Shown here one piece after another: positions 39,084-47,636 of a stretch of DNA of 64,000 nucleotides. The position numbers and the translations under genes are program-made. Each line of letters opens with the position of its first letter. Position 1 is the stretch's first letter. The notes beneath the pieces are model-generated. The model made no database searches, was not told the DNA's origin, and saw only the letters and a list, made by a program, of their open reading frames with translations. The stretch covers positions 1,339,601-1,403,600 of the forward strand of contig NZ_KB849717.1 in NCBI RefSeq assembly GCF_000368825.1. The letters run 5' to 3'. The DNA is from Acinetobacter ursingii DSM 16037 = CIP 107286 (GTDB lineage Bacteria > Pseudomonadota > Gammaproteobacteria > Pseudomonadales > Moraxellaceae).

Positions 39084-39115
39084 AAAAAGCCGCTGCACAG
39101 ACAGCGGCTTTTTTA
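39084..39115 (+). terminator. Terminator of the tRNA pair
   Basis: A 12-bp perfect stem (AAAAAGCCGCTG 39084-39095 with CAGCGGCTTTTT 39102-39113) with loop CACAGA and a T-run, eight bases after the tRNA-Glu CCA. Confidence 0.92.
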
Positions 39116-39173
39116 TTGTTTTTATTTGAGCTACGCTTGGTTAAAATAGAGAAAATAAAATTCTGGAGCATTT

Positions 39174-39512
39174 ATGCAGTACCGTTGCCCAAAATGTCAA
39201 AGTGTTAAAATTATGCCTGTCGGGCAAGGTGGAACATCTGCTCGTCCAGTGATTCCGAAAAGTTTGGTGATCTTGCTGCCTGCTATTTTTATTCTCTTAT
39301 TTCTGGTCCTGATGAGTATTGGCATGTGGATTTTTGGTCATGGTGCAGGACCAAAACTACAAATTGCAACTGTGGTGGTTTTTGTGATCGCGGCAGGTGC
39401 AGGTCTAATGTTCTGGCGTGATCTGCCTAACTTTAAATTGACGATGCAGGCATTCATGCAATCCCAAAAGAATTGGAAATGCCGTGAATGTCATCACGAA
39501 TGGCAAATTTAA
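39174..39512 (+). CDS. Zinc-ribbon membrane protein of unknown function
   Basis: A 112-residue protein with CPKC at residues 5-8 and CREC near residues 102-105, which together can form one split zinc ribbon at the cytoplasmic face. Between them are two membrane helices (about 30-53 and 62-80). The start has TCTGGAGC upstream as a ribosome-binding site. No specific function is known to me. Confidence 0.75.
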   Translation: MQYRCPKCQSVKIMPVGQGGTSARPVIPKSLVILLPAIFILLFLVLMSIGMWIFGHGAGPKLQIATVVVFVIAAGAGLMFWRDLPNFKLTMQAFMQSQKNWKCRECHHEWQI

Positions 39513-39536
39513 CTGCTTTTTGACTGATCGAAATTA

Positions 39537-39566
39537 AAAGCCATTTCAATGTGAATGGCTTTGGGT
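39537..39566 (+). terminator. Hairpin between the zinc-ribbon gene and czcD
   Basis: AAAGCCATT (39537-39545) pairs with AATGGCTTT (39554-39562), with an 8-base loop. It overlaps the last codons of the convergent czcD gene. The T-run is short, so its strength as a terminator is uncertain. Confidence 0.5.
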
Positions 39567-40487
39567 TTCATGATCATGTATTGTATCGTGTTCATGCTCA
39601 TGTACAACACATTCATCTTCTTCAATTTGCAGGGTAATTTCAGAAATGCCATGCTGATGTGACAGCATTTCATAAGCATTTCGATAGAGTTGATTCCGAT
39701 CTGCGTGTGGTGCAAATAGATGTACCGTAAGATGTACATTTTTGGATGTAATTGCCCAAACTTTCAGTTGGTGAATACTTTCTACACCGTCCAAGGCTAA
39801 TAAATCTTGACGCAACTTTTCAATATCAATTTCCTCAGGCACGCCTTCTAGCAAAATATTGATACTTTGTTTCAGGAGTATCCATGTTCTTGGCAGCACC
39901 CAAAATCCGATTAAAACGGCAATAATCGTATCGACCCAATACCACTGGGTAAAATAAATAATAACCGCCCCAATGATTACCCCAACAGACCCTAACGCAT
40001 CACTTAATACTTCCAGATAAGCGCCTTTGACATTTAAGCTATCTTGCGCACTGGATACCAAAATTTTCATGGAAATCAGGTTAATGATGAGTCCAATCAC
40101 GGCAACAATCATCATGCCAACGCTCTGGATTTCAGGCGGATGGGTAAAGCGCTGATAAGCTTCAAATAAAATATAAACTGCGACCACAAACAACATGGAA
40201 GCATTGAACAATGCCGCTAAAATTTCAAAACGTTGATAACCAAAAGTACGTTTATCATCGGCAGGACGTTTAGCCACTTTGATGGCAGCCAGAGCAATAG
40301 CGAGCGCAGCAGCATCGGTAAACATATGTGCCGCATCAGACAACAATGCCAAACTTTGAGTGATAAAACCTGCGATCACCTCTACGATTAAAAATGTAAT
40401 GGTGAGTGATAGGGCAATGGTAAGTTTCTTTGCATTTTCTTCGGTCACAACAGCATGACTATGCTCATGCCCATGATGTTCACTCAT
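39546..40487 (-). CDS. czcD: Cation diffusion facilitator, CzcD-type zinc/cobalt/cadmium exporter
   Basis: A proton-driven inner-membrane exporter of divalent metal ions. It has 313 residues: a His-rich N-terminus (HHGHEHSH), six membrane helices with the CDF metal site LLSDAAHMFTDAAALAIAL in helix 2 (HxxxD near 53-57) and EVLSDALGSVGVI in helix 5 (SD-x3), a cytoplasmic ferredoxin-like domain and a second His-rich tail (HEHEHDTIHDHETQSHSH). It lies downstream of czcA on the same strand with a gap of about 117 bases and works alongside the RND pump. Confidence 0.93.
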   Translation of the reverse strand: MSEHHGHEHSHAVVTEENAKKLTIALSLTITFLIVEVIAGFITQSLALLSDAAHMFTDAAALAIALAAIKVAKRPADDKRTFGYQRFEILAALFNASMLFVVAVYILFEAYQRFTHPPEIQSVGMMIVAVIGLIINLISMKILVSSAQDSLNVKGAYLEVLSDALGSVGVIIGAVIIYFTQWYWVDTIIAVLIGFWVLPRTWILLKQSINILLEGVPEEIDIEKLRQDLLALDGVESIHQLKVWAITSKNVHLTVHLFAPHADRNQLYRNAYEMLSHQHGISEITLQIEEDECVVHEHEHDTIHDHETQSHSH

Positions 40488-40548
40488 GCTTCATTCCTTA
40501 TTTTTCAAAATACCACACGCTAAGTGAGGCTTGTTATTTTTTATAGGA

Positions 40549-40581
40549 CTATCTTCAGGGATTAACGCTCCATGAAGATAG
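40549..40581 (-). terminator. Hairpin between czcA and czcD, weak terminator or processing site
   Basis: CTATCTTCA (40549-40557) pairs perfectly with TGAAGATAG (40573-40581), with a further TCC / GGA pairing inside. On the minus strand no clean T-run follows, so it may only reduce, not stop, transcription into czcD. Confidence 0.35.
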
Positions 40582-40603
40582 CATAATTTAGCTGAAAACC
40601 GAC

Positions 40604-43600
40604 TTAATGAGACAGCGGAGATGGTGATGGCTCGGTTCTTGAAGATTCATTCATCCAACGATAAATCACAGGCAATAAAATCAGCGTCAATAAAGTCGAA
40701 GAAATGATGCCACCAATCACAACACTTGCCAAAGGTCGCTGGACTTCTGCGCCAGTTCCTGTGGCTAAAGCCATTGGGATAAAACCTAGCGAGGCGACAC
40801 AAGCGGTCATCAAGACAGGTCTTAGCCGCAATACTGCCCCCTGCCATGTCGCCGTTGCGACATCATATTTCAGGCGTAGTTCCTTGATAAACGTTAGCAT
40901 CACCAGACCATTTAGAACCGCAACACCTGAGAGTGCAATATAGCCTACACCCGCAGACATCGACAAAGGAATATCACGTAACCAGAGCGCAACTAAACCA
41001 CCTGATAAGGCAAATGGTACTCCACTAAATACAAGTAGACTGTCTTTAAAATTATGAAACACAGCCATTAACAGCACGAAGATCATGATTAAAGCCAAAG
41101 GCACCACGATTTGCATTCGTGCTTTAGCAGAAGCTAGATTTTCAAACTGTCCACCAAAGCCTAACCAGTAACCACTTGGCAGTTTTTGCTGCGCCAGTTC
41201 TGTCTGCATTTCTTTGACAAAAGAGCCTAAATCACGATCACGTACATTGGCCGTCACCACGACTCGACGTTTCCCATTTTCACGGCTCACCTGTGCCAAC
41301 CCCAAAATATTTTCGACTTTTGCAATATCTTGTAATTGGATCAAGCCACCATTGGGAAGTTGAATCGGTAATTGCGCCAATTGCTGAGGGGTACGCATTT
41401 CATCATTTAAACGAATGACAAAATCAAAACGTCGGTCACCCTGTAATATCTGCCCAACTGCCTGTCCACCAATACTTGCCGCGACAAGATCCTGAATAGA
41501 CCTGACAGACAGACCATATTGCGCAGCTAAAGCATGATCAATGTCGACATTCAACAACGGTAAGCCATCGGTTTGCTCGACCTTAACCTCAGTTGCACCC
41601 TCAATTCTTCTCAGTTTTTGCGCAATTTTTTCAGCCTCCTGATTTAAGACTTGCAAATCATCGCCAAAAATTTTTACTCCAATATCGCTACGTATACCTG
41701 AAATCAATTCATTAAAACGCAGTTCAATCGGCTGTGAGAACTCACTGTTATTACCTGGAATATGTTCAACATATGCCTGCATCCGACCACGCAACCCATC
41801 AATGCTTTCTTTCGGATTAGGCCATTGTTCACGAGGTTTTAGTAATACAATCGCGTCAGAAATATTAGGTGGCATGACATCGGTTGCAACTTCAGCCGTT
41901 CCTGTTCTGGCAAATATCGCTTTCACCTCAGGAAAATCCTGAAGTAATTGTTTCTCAACCTGTTCCTGTATTTTTAAAGATTCTTCAATCCCCGTACTCG
42001 GCGCCCGCATGAGTTGTAAGGCAAAATCTCCCTCACTCAGTTGAGGGGCAAACTCACTCCCTACCCGAGTAAAAATAGCAGCGCTTATGATTAAAATACC
42101 CACTGCCAAAGTCGCAACAACATATTTAAACTGATACGCCCAATTCAACACATCGGCATACTTGTTTTTTAGCGCCAACATCCAGCGGCTTTCTTTTTCT
42201 TTGACTTCACCTGTAACCCATAACGCCACAGCGGCAGGAACAAAAGTGACGGATAAAATCATCGCACCCACCAATGCTAAGACCACTGCCATCGCCATTG
42301 GGTGAAACATTTTGGCTTCCACACCCGAAAGTGCAAAAATAGGTAAATACACCACCATGATGATCAATTGACCAAAAATCAGTGGTCGTCGTGCTTGTTT
42401 AGCCGCTAGAAAAACTTCCGTAAAACGTTCTTGGCGAGTGAGTAGACGACCTTTGGCATGTTGAGCTTCCGCCAAGCGTCGAATGCAGTTCTCTACAATC
42501 ACCACTGCACCATCGACAATAATGCCAAAATCCAGCGCGCCTAAACTCATCAAATTGGCACTGATCTTCTGCTCCGCCATGCCTGTAATGGTAAACAACA
42601 TCGATAGAGGAATAATACAAGCCGTAATTAGAGCTGCTCTAAAATTACCCAGAAAGATAAACAGGATGACGATGACCAGAATTGCACCTTCAATCAGGTT
42701 CTTGGCCACCGTTTTGATGGCTTTATCGACCAGTGAACTGCGGTTATACACTGTTTCGACCACAACGCCTTCGGGTAAAGAACGCTTTACTTCCTGCATC
42801 TTGTGATCAAGCGCCTGAGCAACGGTTTTACTGTTCTCGCCCATCATCATCATGGCAATACCGAGTACGGTCTCTTCACCGTTATAGGTCGCACCTCCAG
42901 TTCTGAGATCATGTCCAATCGAGACAGTTGCAACATCTGCAACCCGAATCGGCAGACCATTTTTTTGACTCAGCATTACATTTTCGATGTCCTGAATCGA
43001 ATTAAGCGTTCCTGGGACACGAACAGTCAACTGCTGACCATTTTGTTCCAAAAATCCTGCACCACGATTTTCATTATTTTCAGTTAAAGCCGTTTGTAGA
43101 TCTGTGACAGGAATCTGTAATTGCTGCAACCGTTTTAAATCTGGTGAAACAATATAAGTTTTATTGTAGCCACCGATACTATTGACCTCTGCAACACCCG
43201 CTACCCGCTGTAATTGTGGACGTACAATCCAATCTTGGATTTCACGTAAATCCATTGCTGTGTAAGCACTGCCATCTGCCTTTTTAGCATTCGGCTCAGC
43301 TTTAATGACCCATTGATAGATCTCGCCTAATCCAGTTGAAATAGGTGACATTTGCGGATCAATATTGTCAGGTAAAGCACTTTGAGCTTCTTGTAAGCGC
43401 TGATTAATCAGCTGTCTCGCCCAATAAATGTCTGTACCATCTTTAAAAATAATGGTCACCTGAGATAAACCATAACGTGAAATAGAACGGGTTTGCTCCA
43501 GATTTGGCATGCCTGACATCGCATTTTCAATCGGGTAGGTAATGCGTTGCTCGACTTCAGCCGCAGTAAAACCATTGGCTTGAGAGTTAATTTGTACCTG

Positions 43601-43777
43601 TACATTGGTAATATCAGGAACAGCATCAATAGATAATTTTTGATAGCTATAGAGTCCTACCGCGATCCATGTCAGGGTAAATAACATCACCCAAATGGCA
43701 TTGCGAATAGAAAACTGAATGATACGGTCAAATAAACTTTGTGCAGATGGCAAAGCAATTTCTGGTTTAGTGTCCAT
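40604..43777 (-). CDS. czcA: Heavy-metal efflux RND pump CzcA
   Basis: The proton-driven pump of a Czc-type tripartite system that exports Zn, Co and Cd. It has 1057 residues with the RND pattern of 12 membrane helices and two large periplasmic loops. DFGIIVDGAVVIVEN (about 416-430) fits the HME1 signature DFGX3DGAX3VEN, which marks the Co/Zn/Cd subgroup. The N-terminus has the usual DAVPDITNVQVQINSQA. Its start overlaps the end of czcB by 11 bases. Confidence 0.95.
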   Translation of the reverse strand: MDTKPEIALPSAQSLFDRIIQFSIRNAIWVMLFTLTWIAVGLYSYQKLSIDAVPDITNVQVQINSQANGFTAAEVEQRITYPIENAMSGMPNLEQTRSISRYGLSQVTIIFKDGTDIYWARQLINQRLQEAQSALPDNIDPQMSPISTGLGEIYQWVIKAEPNAKKADGSAYTAMDLREIQDWIVRPQLQRVAGVAEVNSIGGYNKTYIVSPDLKRLQQLQIPVTDLQTALTENNENRGAGFLEQNGQQLTVRVPGTLNSIQDIENVMLSQKNGLPIRVADVATVSIGHDLRTGGATYNGEETVLGIAMMMMGENSKTVAQALDHKMQEVKRSLPEGVVVETVYNRSSLVDKAIKTVAKNLIEGAILVIVILFIFLGNFRAALITACIIPLSMLFTITGMAEQKISANLMSLGALDFGIIVDGAVVIVENCIRRLAEAQHAKGRLLTRQERFTEVFLAAKQARRPLIFGQLIIMVVYLPIFALSGVEAKMFHPMAMAVVLALVGAMILSVTFVPAAVALWVTGEVKEKESRWMLALKNKYADVLNWAYQFKYVVATLAVGILIISAAIFTRVGSEFAPQLSEGDFALQLMRAPSTGIEESLKIQEQVEKQLLQDFPEVKAIFARTGTAEVATDVMPPNISDAIVLLKPREQWPNPKESIDGLRGRMQAYVEHIPGNNSEFSQPIELRFNELISGIRSDIGVKIFGDDLQVLNQEAEKIAQKLRRIEGATEVKVEQTDGLPLLNVDIDHALAAQYGLSVRSIQDLVAASIGGQAVGQILQGDRRFDFVIRLNDEMRTPQQLAQLPIQLPNGGLIQLQDIAKVENILGLAQVSRENGKRRVVVTANVRDRDLGSFVKEMQTELAQQKLPSGYWLGFGGQFENLASAKARMQIVVPLALIMIFVLLMAVFHNFKDSLLVFSGVPFALSGGLVALWLRDIPLSMSAGVGYIALSGVAVLNGLVMLTFIKELRLKYDVATATWQGAVLRLRPVLMTACVASLGFIPMALATGTGAEVQRPLASVVIGGIISSTLLTLILLPVIYRWMNESSRTEPSPSPLSH

Positions 43778-44996
43778 GTTCAGCCTCTCCTTTTTCCATT
43801 TCTGATTTCAAAAGGAAACTGCCTTGACTGACATATTGCTGTTGATTGCTTAGACCAGATTTGATCTCGATCCATTGACCATCACTTGAATAATTACCGA
43901 CCTCAACCGCTACGGGCTGAAAATGAACACTATTTTTTTCATTTTTTGCAACAAACACCACCGACTTACCATCGATTTGCTGAAGAGCGTTGCGAGTCAC
44001 TCGAAGTACAGGCTGACTGTCCTTCGCCTCTAATAAAACATTCACCATCAAATTTGGACGTAATTCCTGTGCAGGTGTGAGTACTTTGGCACGGACTTGC
44101 AAACGTCCCGTCTGGCTATCTGCTTCAGCACTTAAAGTCTGAACCTGCGCCTTAAAGCGATTCTGAGTTTGTAATGACTTAAAATGAATCTGTTGATGAG
44201 GTTGTATGCTGATACTCTTTTCACTTGGCATGATAAATTCCAGCCACAGTTGATCAAGTTGATCGATCACAAACAATTGTTTATCTGAAGTAATGTATTC
44301 CCCTACCACGATATCTTTTTGACTGATCACACCACTTAAAGGCGCTTTTAAAGCATAACGTCCCTGACTTCCTGCATTTGCACCCAAAGCAGAGAGTCGA
44401 CTGCGCGCGGCCTGTACCTGAATTTGTGCCTGACGATAGGTGTTATAGGCTTTTTGATAATCCTGACGTGCCGAAATCCCTTGATCAAACAACTGCTTTT
44501 CACGTTGGTAATCCTGCTGTGCCAAGGTCAATGCTTCCTGAGCAATACTCAAATTTGCTTGTTGATCGACCAGTTCTGGAATAAATACAGTCGCCAAAAC
44601 TTGCCCTTTTTTCACCTGCTGCCCCAACATGGCATTGACACTTTCTACGCGTCCCGTAAAAGTTGAAGCAACATGCGCTTGCTGATCGGTATTGGCAACC
44701 AGTTTGGCAGGATATTCCAGCGATTGAGAAACCTGCCCCTGCTCAACCTGTGCCAGCTTCACACCAAACTCTAGCATCTGCTGCGAGGTTAACGTGAGTT
44801 TTTGACTCTCTTCAGAATGCTCCGCTTCGCCTGCCTCATCAGCATGTGTGGATTCTGCTTTGCTGTGTTCGCCTTCATCGTGTGAATCTGTTTTGCTCGA
44901 TGAATCCTTAAACACAATCCATGCACTCAATAAAACGCAAATGCCGATGACCAACCCTGCCCAGAGCCATTGTTTTTGAATATTTTTAGTTGACAT
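43767..44996 (-). CDS. czcB: Periplasmic adaptor CzcB
   Basis: A membrane-fusion protein of 409 residues linking CzcA to CzcC. An N-terminal membrane anchor (about 10-28) is followed by a His/Glu/Asp-rich stretch of roughly 35 residues (for example DSHDEGEHS) that can bind metal, then lipoyl halves (VNAMLGQQVKKGQVLATVF and LKAPLSGVISQKDIVVGEYI) flanking a helical hairpin, and beta-barrel domains. It shares one base with the end of czcC and overlaps czcA, so the three are translated as one unit. Confidence 0.94.
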   Translation of the reverse strand: MSTKNIQKQWLWAGLVIGICVLLSAWIVFKDSSSKTDSHDEGEHSKAESTHADEAGEAEHSEESQKLTLTSQQMLEFGVKLAQVEQGQVSQSLEYPAKLVANTDQQAHVASTFTGRVESVNAMLGQQVKKGQVLATVFIPELVDQQANLSIAQEALTLAQQDYQREKQLFDQGISARQDYQKAYNTYRQAQIQVQAARSRLSALGANAGSQGRYALKAPLSGVISQKDIVVGEYITSDKQLFVIDQLDQLWLEFIMPSEKSISIQPHQQIHFKSLQTQNRFKAQVQTLSAEADSQTGRLQVRAKVLTPAQELRPNLMVNVLLEAKDSQPVLRVTRNALQQIDGKSVVFVAKNEKNSVHFQPVAVEVGNYSSDGQWIEIKSGLSNQQQYVSQGSFLLKSEMEKGEAEHGH

Positions 44997-46399
44997 TATT
45001 CAGCTCCTGAAATGGCATTAAAATTACGCGTGTTTTGCCAAAGTGTTTGATTGATTTGATTCAGTGCATCACTGGACATGACCTGCTCAGGCGCAACACC
45101 CAGTGCCAAGCTTTCGGTTTCTATGGCTTTTTGCCATGCACTTTTAAGAAGTTGAACCTTTTTTAAGCGCTGTTCCTGCAACTGTGCAGTGGCTTGTTGT
45201 ACATCGGTAATTGCATATTTCCCCACTTTAAAACCGATCAACATTTTGCGTTGCACATCTTCGGACAGAGGAATTTGCTGATCATTCATCAAGTCATATT
45301 GCTGCTTTAATCCAGCCAGTTCACTCTGTAAAGTTTCAATGCTATTCAGGTTTTGCTGGGTATAAAAACCTTGTTGCTGCGCTAGAAAATCTTGCTGTGT
45401 CTGTGCAATTTGTAATGAATATTGCTGTCGATCAAAAATATTCAGCGGAATGTCCAGTCCAACTCGAAACTGTTGTTCACTATTATTCGTCTCCGCACTT
45501 TTATTCGTCACCATGCCGACATTAAGCGTTGGATTTGGACGGCGTTTTGCCTTGAGATAATTCACATTGGAACGTTGCTGCTGTAACTGGAGCTGAATCG
45601 AGCGTTGCAGTAAATTCTGCTGTAAATGCGCTGCGACATCAGCCTTGCTTTCACTAGGCCATGCGTTTGCACGGTTGAAACCTAAATGATCAGAATAGGT
45701 CGATTCTCCCCATAAATTAGCCAAACGTTTTCTGGCAATGTTCAGATTGAGTTCGACTTCTTGAGCAGCACGCTGATTTTCAATATGCGCCATCAGGGTA
45801 CGATCCTGATCAAGTTGGGCAATACTCCCCGCCCGATAACGTAGTCGTGTAGCGTCTAAAATATCCTGACTATTGGCCAGTTGCTGTTGTGCAATTTGAT
45901 TTTCCATTTCAAACACAGCAACTTGTGACCATAGATACTTCACCGCCAGTTCAAGTTGTGCTTCATACAAACTTTGATTTAAATCAACTTGCTGACGCTG
46001 AACCTGCGCCAGTTGAGTCGCCGCTTTACGCTCACCAAACACATCCAGTTTTTGTGAAATGCCAAATTCAAGTTCACGATCCTGATTCGACTTAAAACCC
46101 GTTTGCTGAATAGAAAAAGTGGGATTCTCCCAAAGATGACTTTGTTGAATATGTGCATCGGCGATGCTCTGTTGCACTTTCCAGACACCTAGTTTCGATT
46201 GATATTGCCGTACTTTTTCGAGTACCTGAGCAAAACTCATGGAAGATTGTTCGAGTGCAGAAATGTTTTTGTGCTGAGCTATCTCTGTGTCAGCCATAGT
46301 GATGGCTGAATATGGCAATAATGCTGTGAATACGACAATCGACATTACTTTTTTGGGTGATATCGCGCGTCTTGCCTGTTGAATGATATGTACATACAT
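44996..46399 (-). CDS. czcC: Outer membrane channel CzcC
   Basis: A TolC-like outer-membrane factor of 467 residues. The signal peptide ends near residue 36 (TMA-D). Two outer-membrane-efflux repeats follow, with long helices and the typical RPNPTLNVGM strand near residue 290 and DIPLNIFDRQQ. The first 18 residues may be an upstream extension; the ATG at residue 19 would also give a good signal. It is the first structural gene of the pump, 68 bases after the czcI-like gene. Confidence 0.93.
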   Translation of the reverse strand: MYVHIIQQARRAISPKKVMSIVVFTALLPYSAITMADTEIAQHKNISALEQSSMSFAQVLEKVRQYQSKLGVWKVQQSIADAHIQQSHLWENPTFSIQQTGFKSNQDRELEFGISQKLDVFGERKAATQLAQVQRQQVDLNQSLYEAQLELAVKYLWSQVAVFEMENQIAQQQLANSQDILDATRLRYRAGSIAQLDQDRTLMAHIENQRAAQEVELNLNIARKRLANLWGESTYSDHLGFNRANAWPSESKADVAAHLQQNLLQRSIQLQLQQQRSNVNYLKAKRRPNPTLNVGMVTNKSAETNNSEQQFRVGLDIPLNIFDRQQYSLQIAQTQQDFLAQQQGFYTQQNLNSIETLQSELAGLKQQYDLMNDQQIPLSEDVQRKMLIGFKVGKYAITDVQQATAQLQEQRLKKVQLLKSAWQKAIETESLALGVAPEQVMSSDALNQINQTLWQNTRNFNAISGAE

Positions 46400-46467
46400 A
46401 AAATAACCCTTTCGCTTTAATCATGTTTTGATCATTGAAAAGGTGGGTTATTTTTCGGCTACCCCAC

Positions 46468-46890
46468 CTATAGCGGGGTTACAACAGGAGGAGGATTTAA
46501 TCCAATAAGATGCGGCGACTGATAGAAATTCGCCCAATCGTAAACTGAGCGAGTTAAGTGACCCGTTCTGAAGGGTTCTAGTGCATTTTGTTCAGTTTCA
46601 GCCACTACGATATGCAGACAGCTAGGTAAATGATCATGATGATCCATCCAGATCGCAGCAGGGTGTGTGGTGGTTTTGAAATTCGCAGTATCTGTTTTTA
46701 GCTGATGATGGTCAGATACCTGCCCGACACTGGCATCAAGATGATGCCCAAAATGATATGGAATCGCATTATATTCAGAACCTGAAGCCGTTTCATGCGC
46801 GCAAAAAGCCGCTGCCACGTTCCATAAACTCTGAAACATGAACAAACTCAGCAAAATTGCCATCAATAACGAACGCTTCATAAGCACCAT
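46468..46890 (-). CDS. czcI: CzcI-like small exported metal-resistance protein
   Basis: A 140-residue exported protein: signal peptide through about residue 29 (VAAAFC), then a His-rich body (HFGHHLDASVGQVSDHH, MDHHDHLPSCLH) suited to metal binding. Size, features and position just before czcCBA match CzcI, thought to modulate or sense the system in the periplasm. The start could be at 46890 or three codons later at 46881; neither has a strong Shine-Dalgarno. Confidence 0.8.
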   Translation of the reverse strand: MVLMKRSLLMAILLSLFMFQSLWNVAAAFCAHETASGSEYNAIPYHFGHHLDASVGQVSDHHQLKTDTANFKTTTHPAAIWMDHHDHLPSCLHIVVAETEQNALEPFRTGHLTRSVYDWANFYQSPHLIGLNPPPVVTPL

Positions 46891-47131
46891 AAACTCAAAA
46901 TGCGCCCTAATATAACAATAGCAGTCGGTGTAATAGAATTACATTTCACCAAAATACTTAATGTTTTATAACCAAACCACGTCACTTTGAACGCTTATTT
47001 ATGTGAAGTGTAATACTTTTTAAAAGTTGACCAACAAACTCATTGCTTGTTACACGAAATTTATGCATTCATTAAAAAACTGGATTATATTGAAAGTGTT
47101 AGCTTAATTGATGAGCAACAAGGAGCGTATT

Positions 47132-47572
47132 ATGAAGTTTGATTATCTAAAAACAGTATGGACACTGTTGTTTCAAGCGCAAGACTCTAAAAATGATGTA
47201 TTTTTACTTTTAGATACTGATGCAGAGCAAGAATATCAACAGGGTCTCTATTTTGAACAATTGGCACTAAACGACCAATATCAGCAGTACATGCGTCATC
47301 AGATTTATCGTCGTGTCCACGATCATGTTTCACATGCAACCAGCTTTGCTTATCTCAATGAACGCAATGCCATCTGGTGTTTTTTACGATCTGCTTTACG
47401 TGGCCATCCAGAAGCTGAGTATAAAATGGGGCTTGGTTATTTAAATGGTCAACTGGGTCTGGATCGCGATTATCGTAAAGCTGAAACATGGCTGAAACGT
47501 GCCGCCAAAGATGGTCATCCTGATGCCAAACGCTGCCTATATGATGCTTATAGCCAACTTGCCTTTTCTTAG
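47132..47572 (+). CDS. Sel1-repeat protein
   Basis: A 146-residue cytoplasmic protein whose second half holds two Sel1-like (TPR-type) repeats: CFLRSALRGHPEAEYKMGL and the next unit with YRKAETWLKRAAKDGHPDA. Such repeats mediate protein-protein contacts. The start at 47132 is fixed by AAGGAG six bases upstream. No partner can be inferred; it is monocistronic with its own terminator. Confidence 0.8.
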   Translation: MKFDYLKTVWTLLFQAQDSKNDVFLLLDTDAEQEYQQGLYFEQLALNDQYQQYMRHQIYRRVHDHVSHATSFAYLNERNAIWCFLRSALRGHPEAEYKMGLGYLNGQLGLDRDYRKAETWLKRAAKDGHPDAKRCLYDAYSQLAFS

Positions 47573-47594
47573 TTTTTTCAAAAAAACTTTAAGC

Positions 47595-47626
47595 AAAAAA
47601 AACCAGCCCGAAAGCTGGTTTTTTAT
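47595..47626 (+). terminator. Bidirectional terminator between the Sel1 gene and ettA
   Basis: An 11-bp stem (AAAAAACCAGC 47597-47607 with GCTGGTTTTTT 47614-47624), loop CCGAAA, with A and T runs on either side, placed between two convergent genes. Confidence 0.88.
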
Positions 47627-47636
47627 TGATAGGCAA

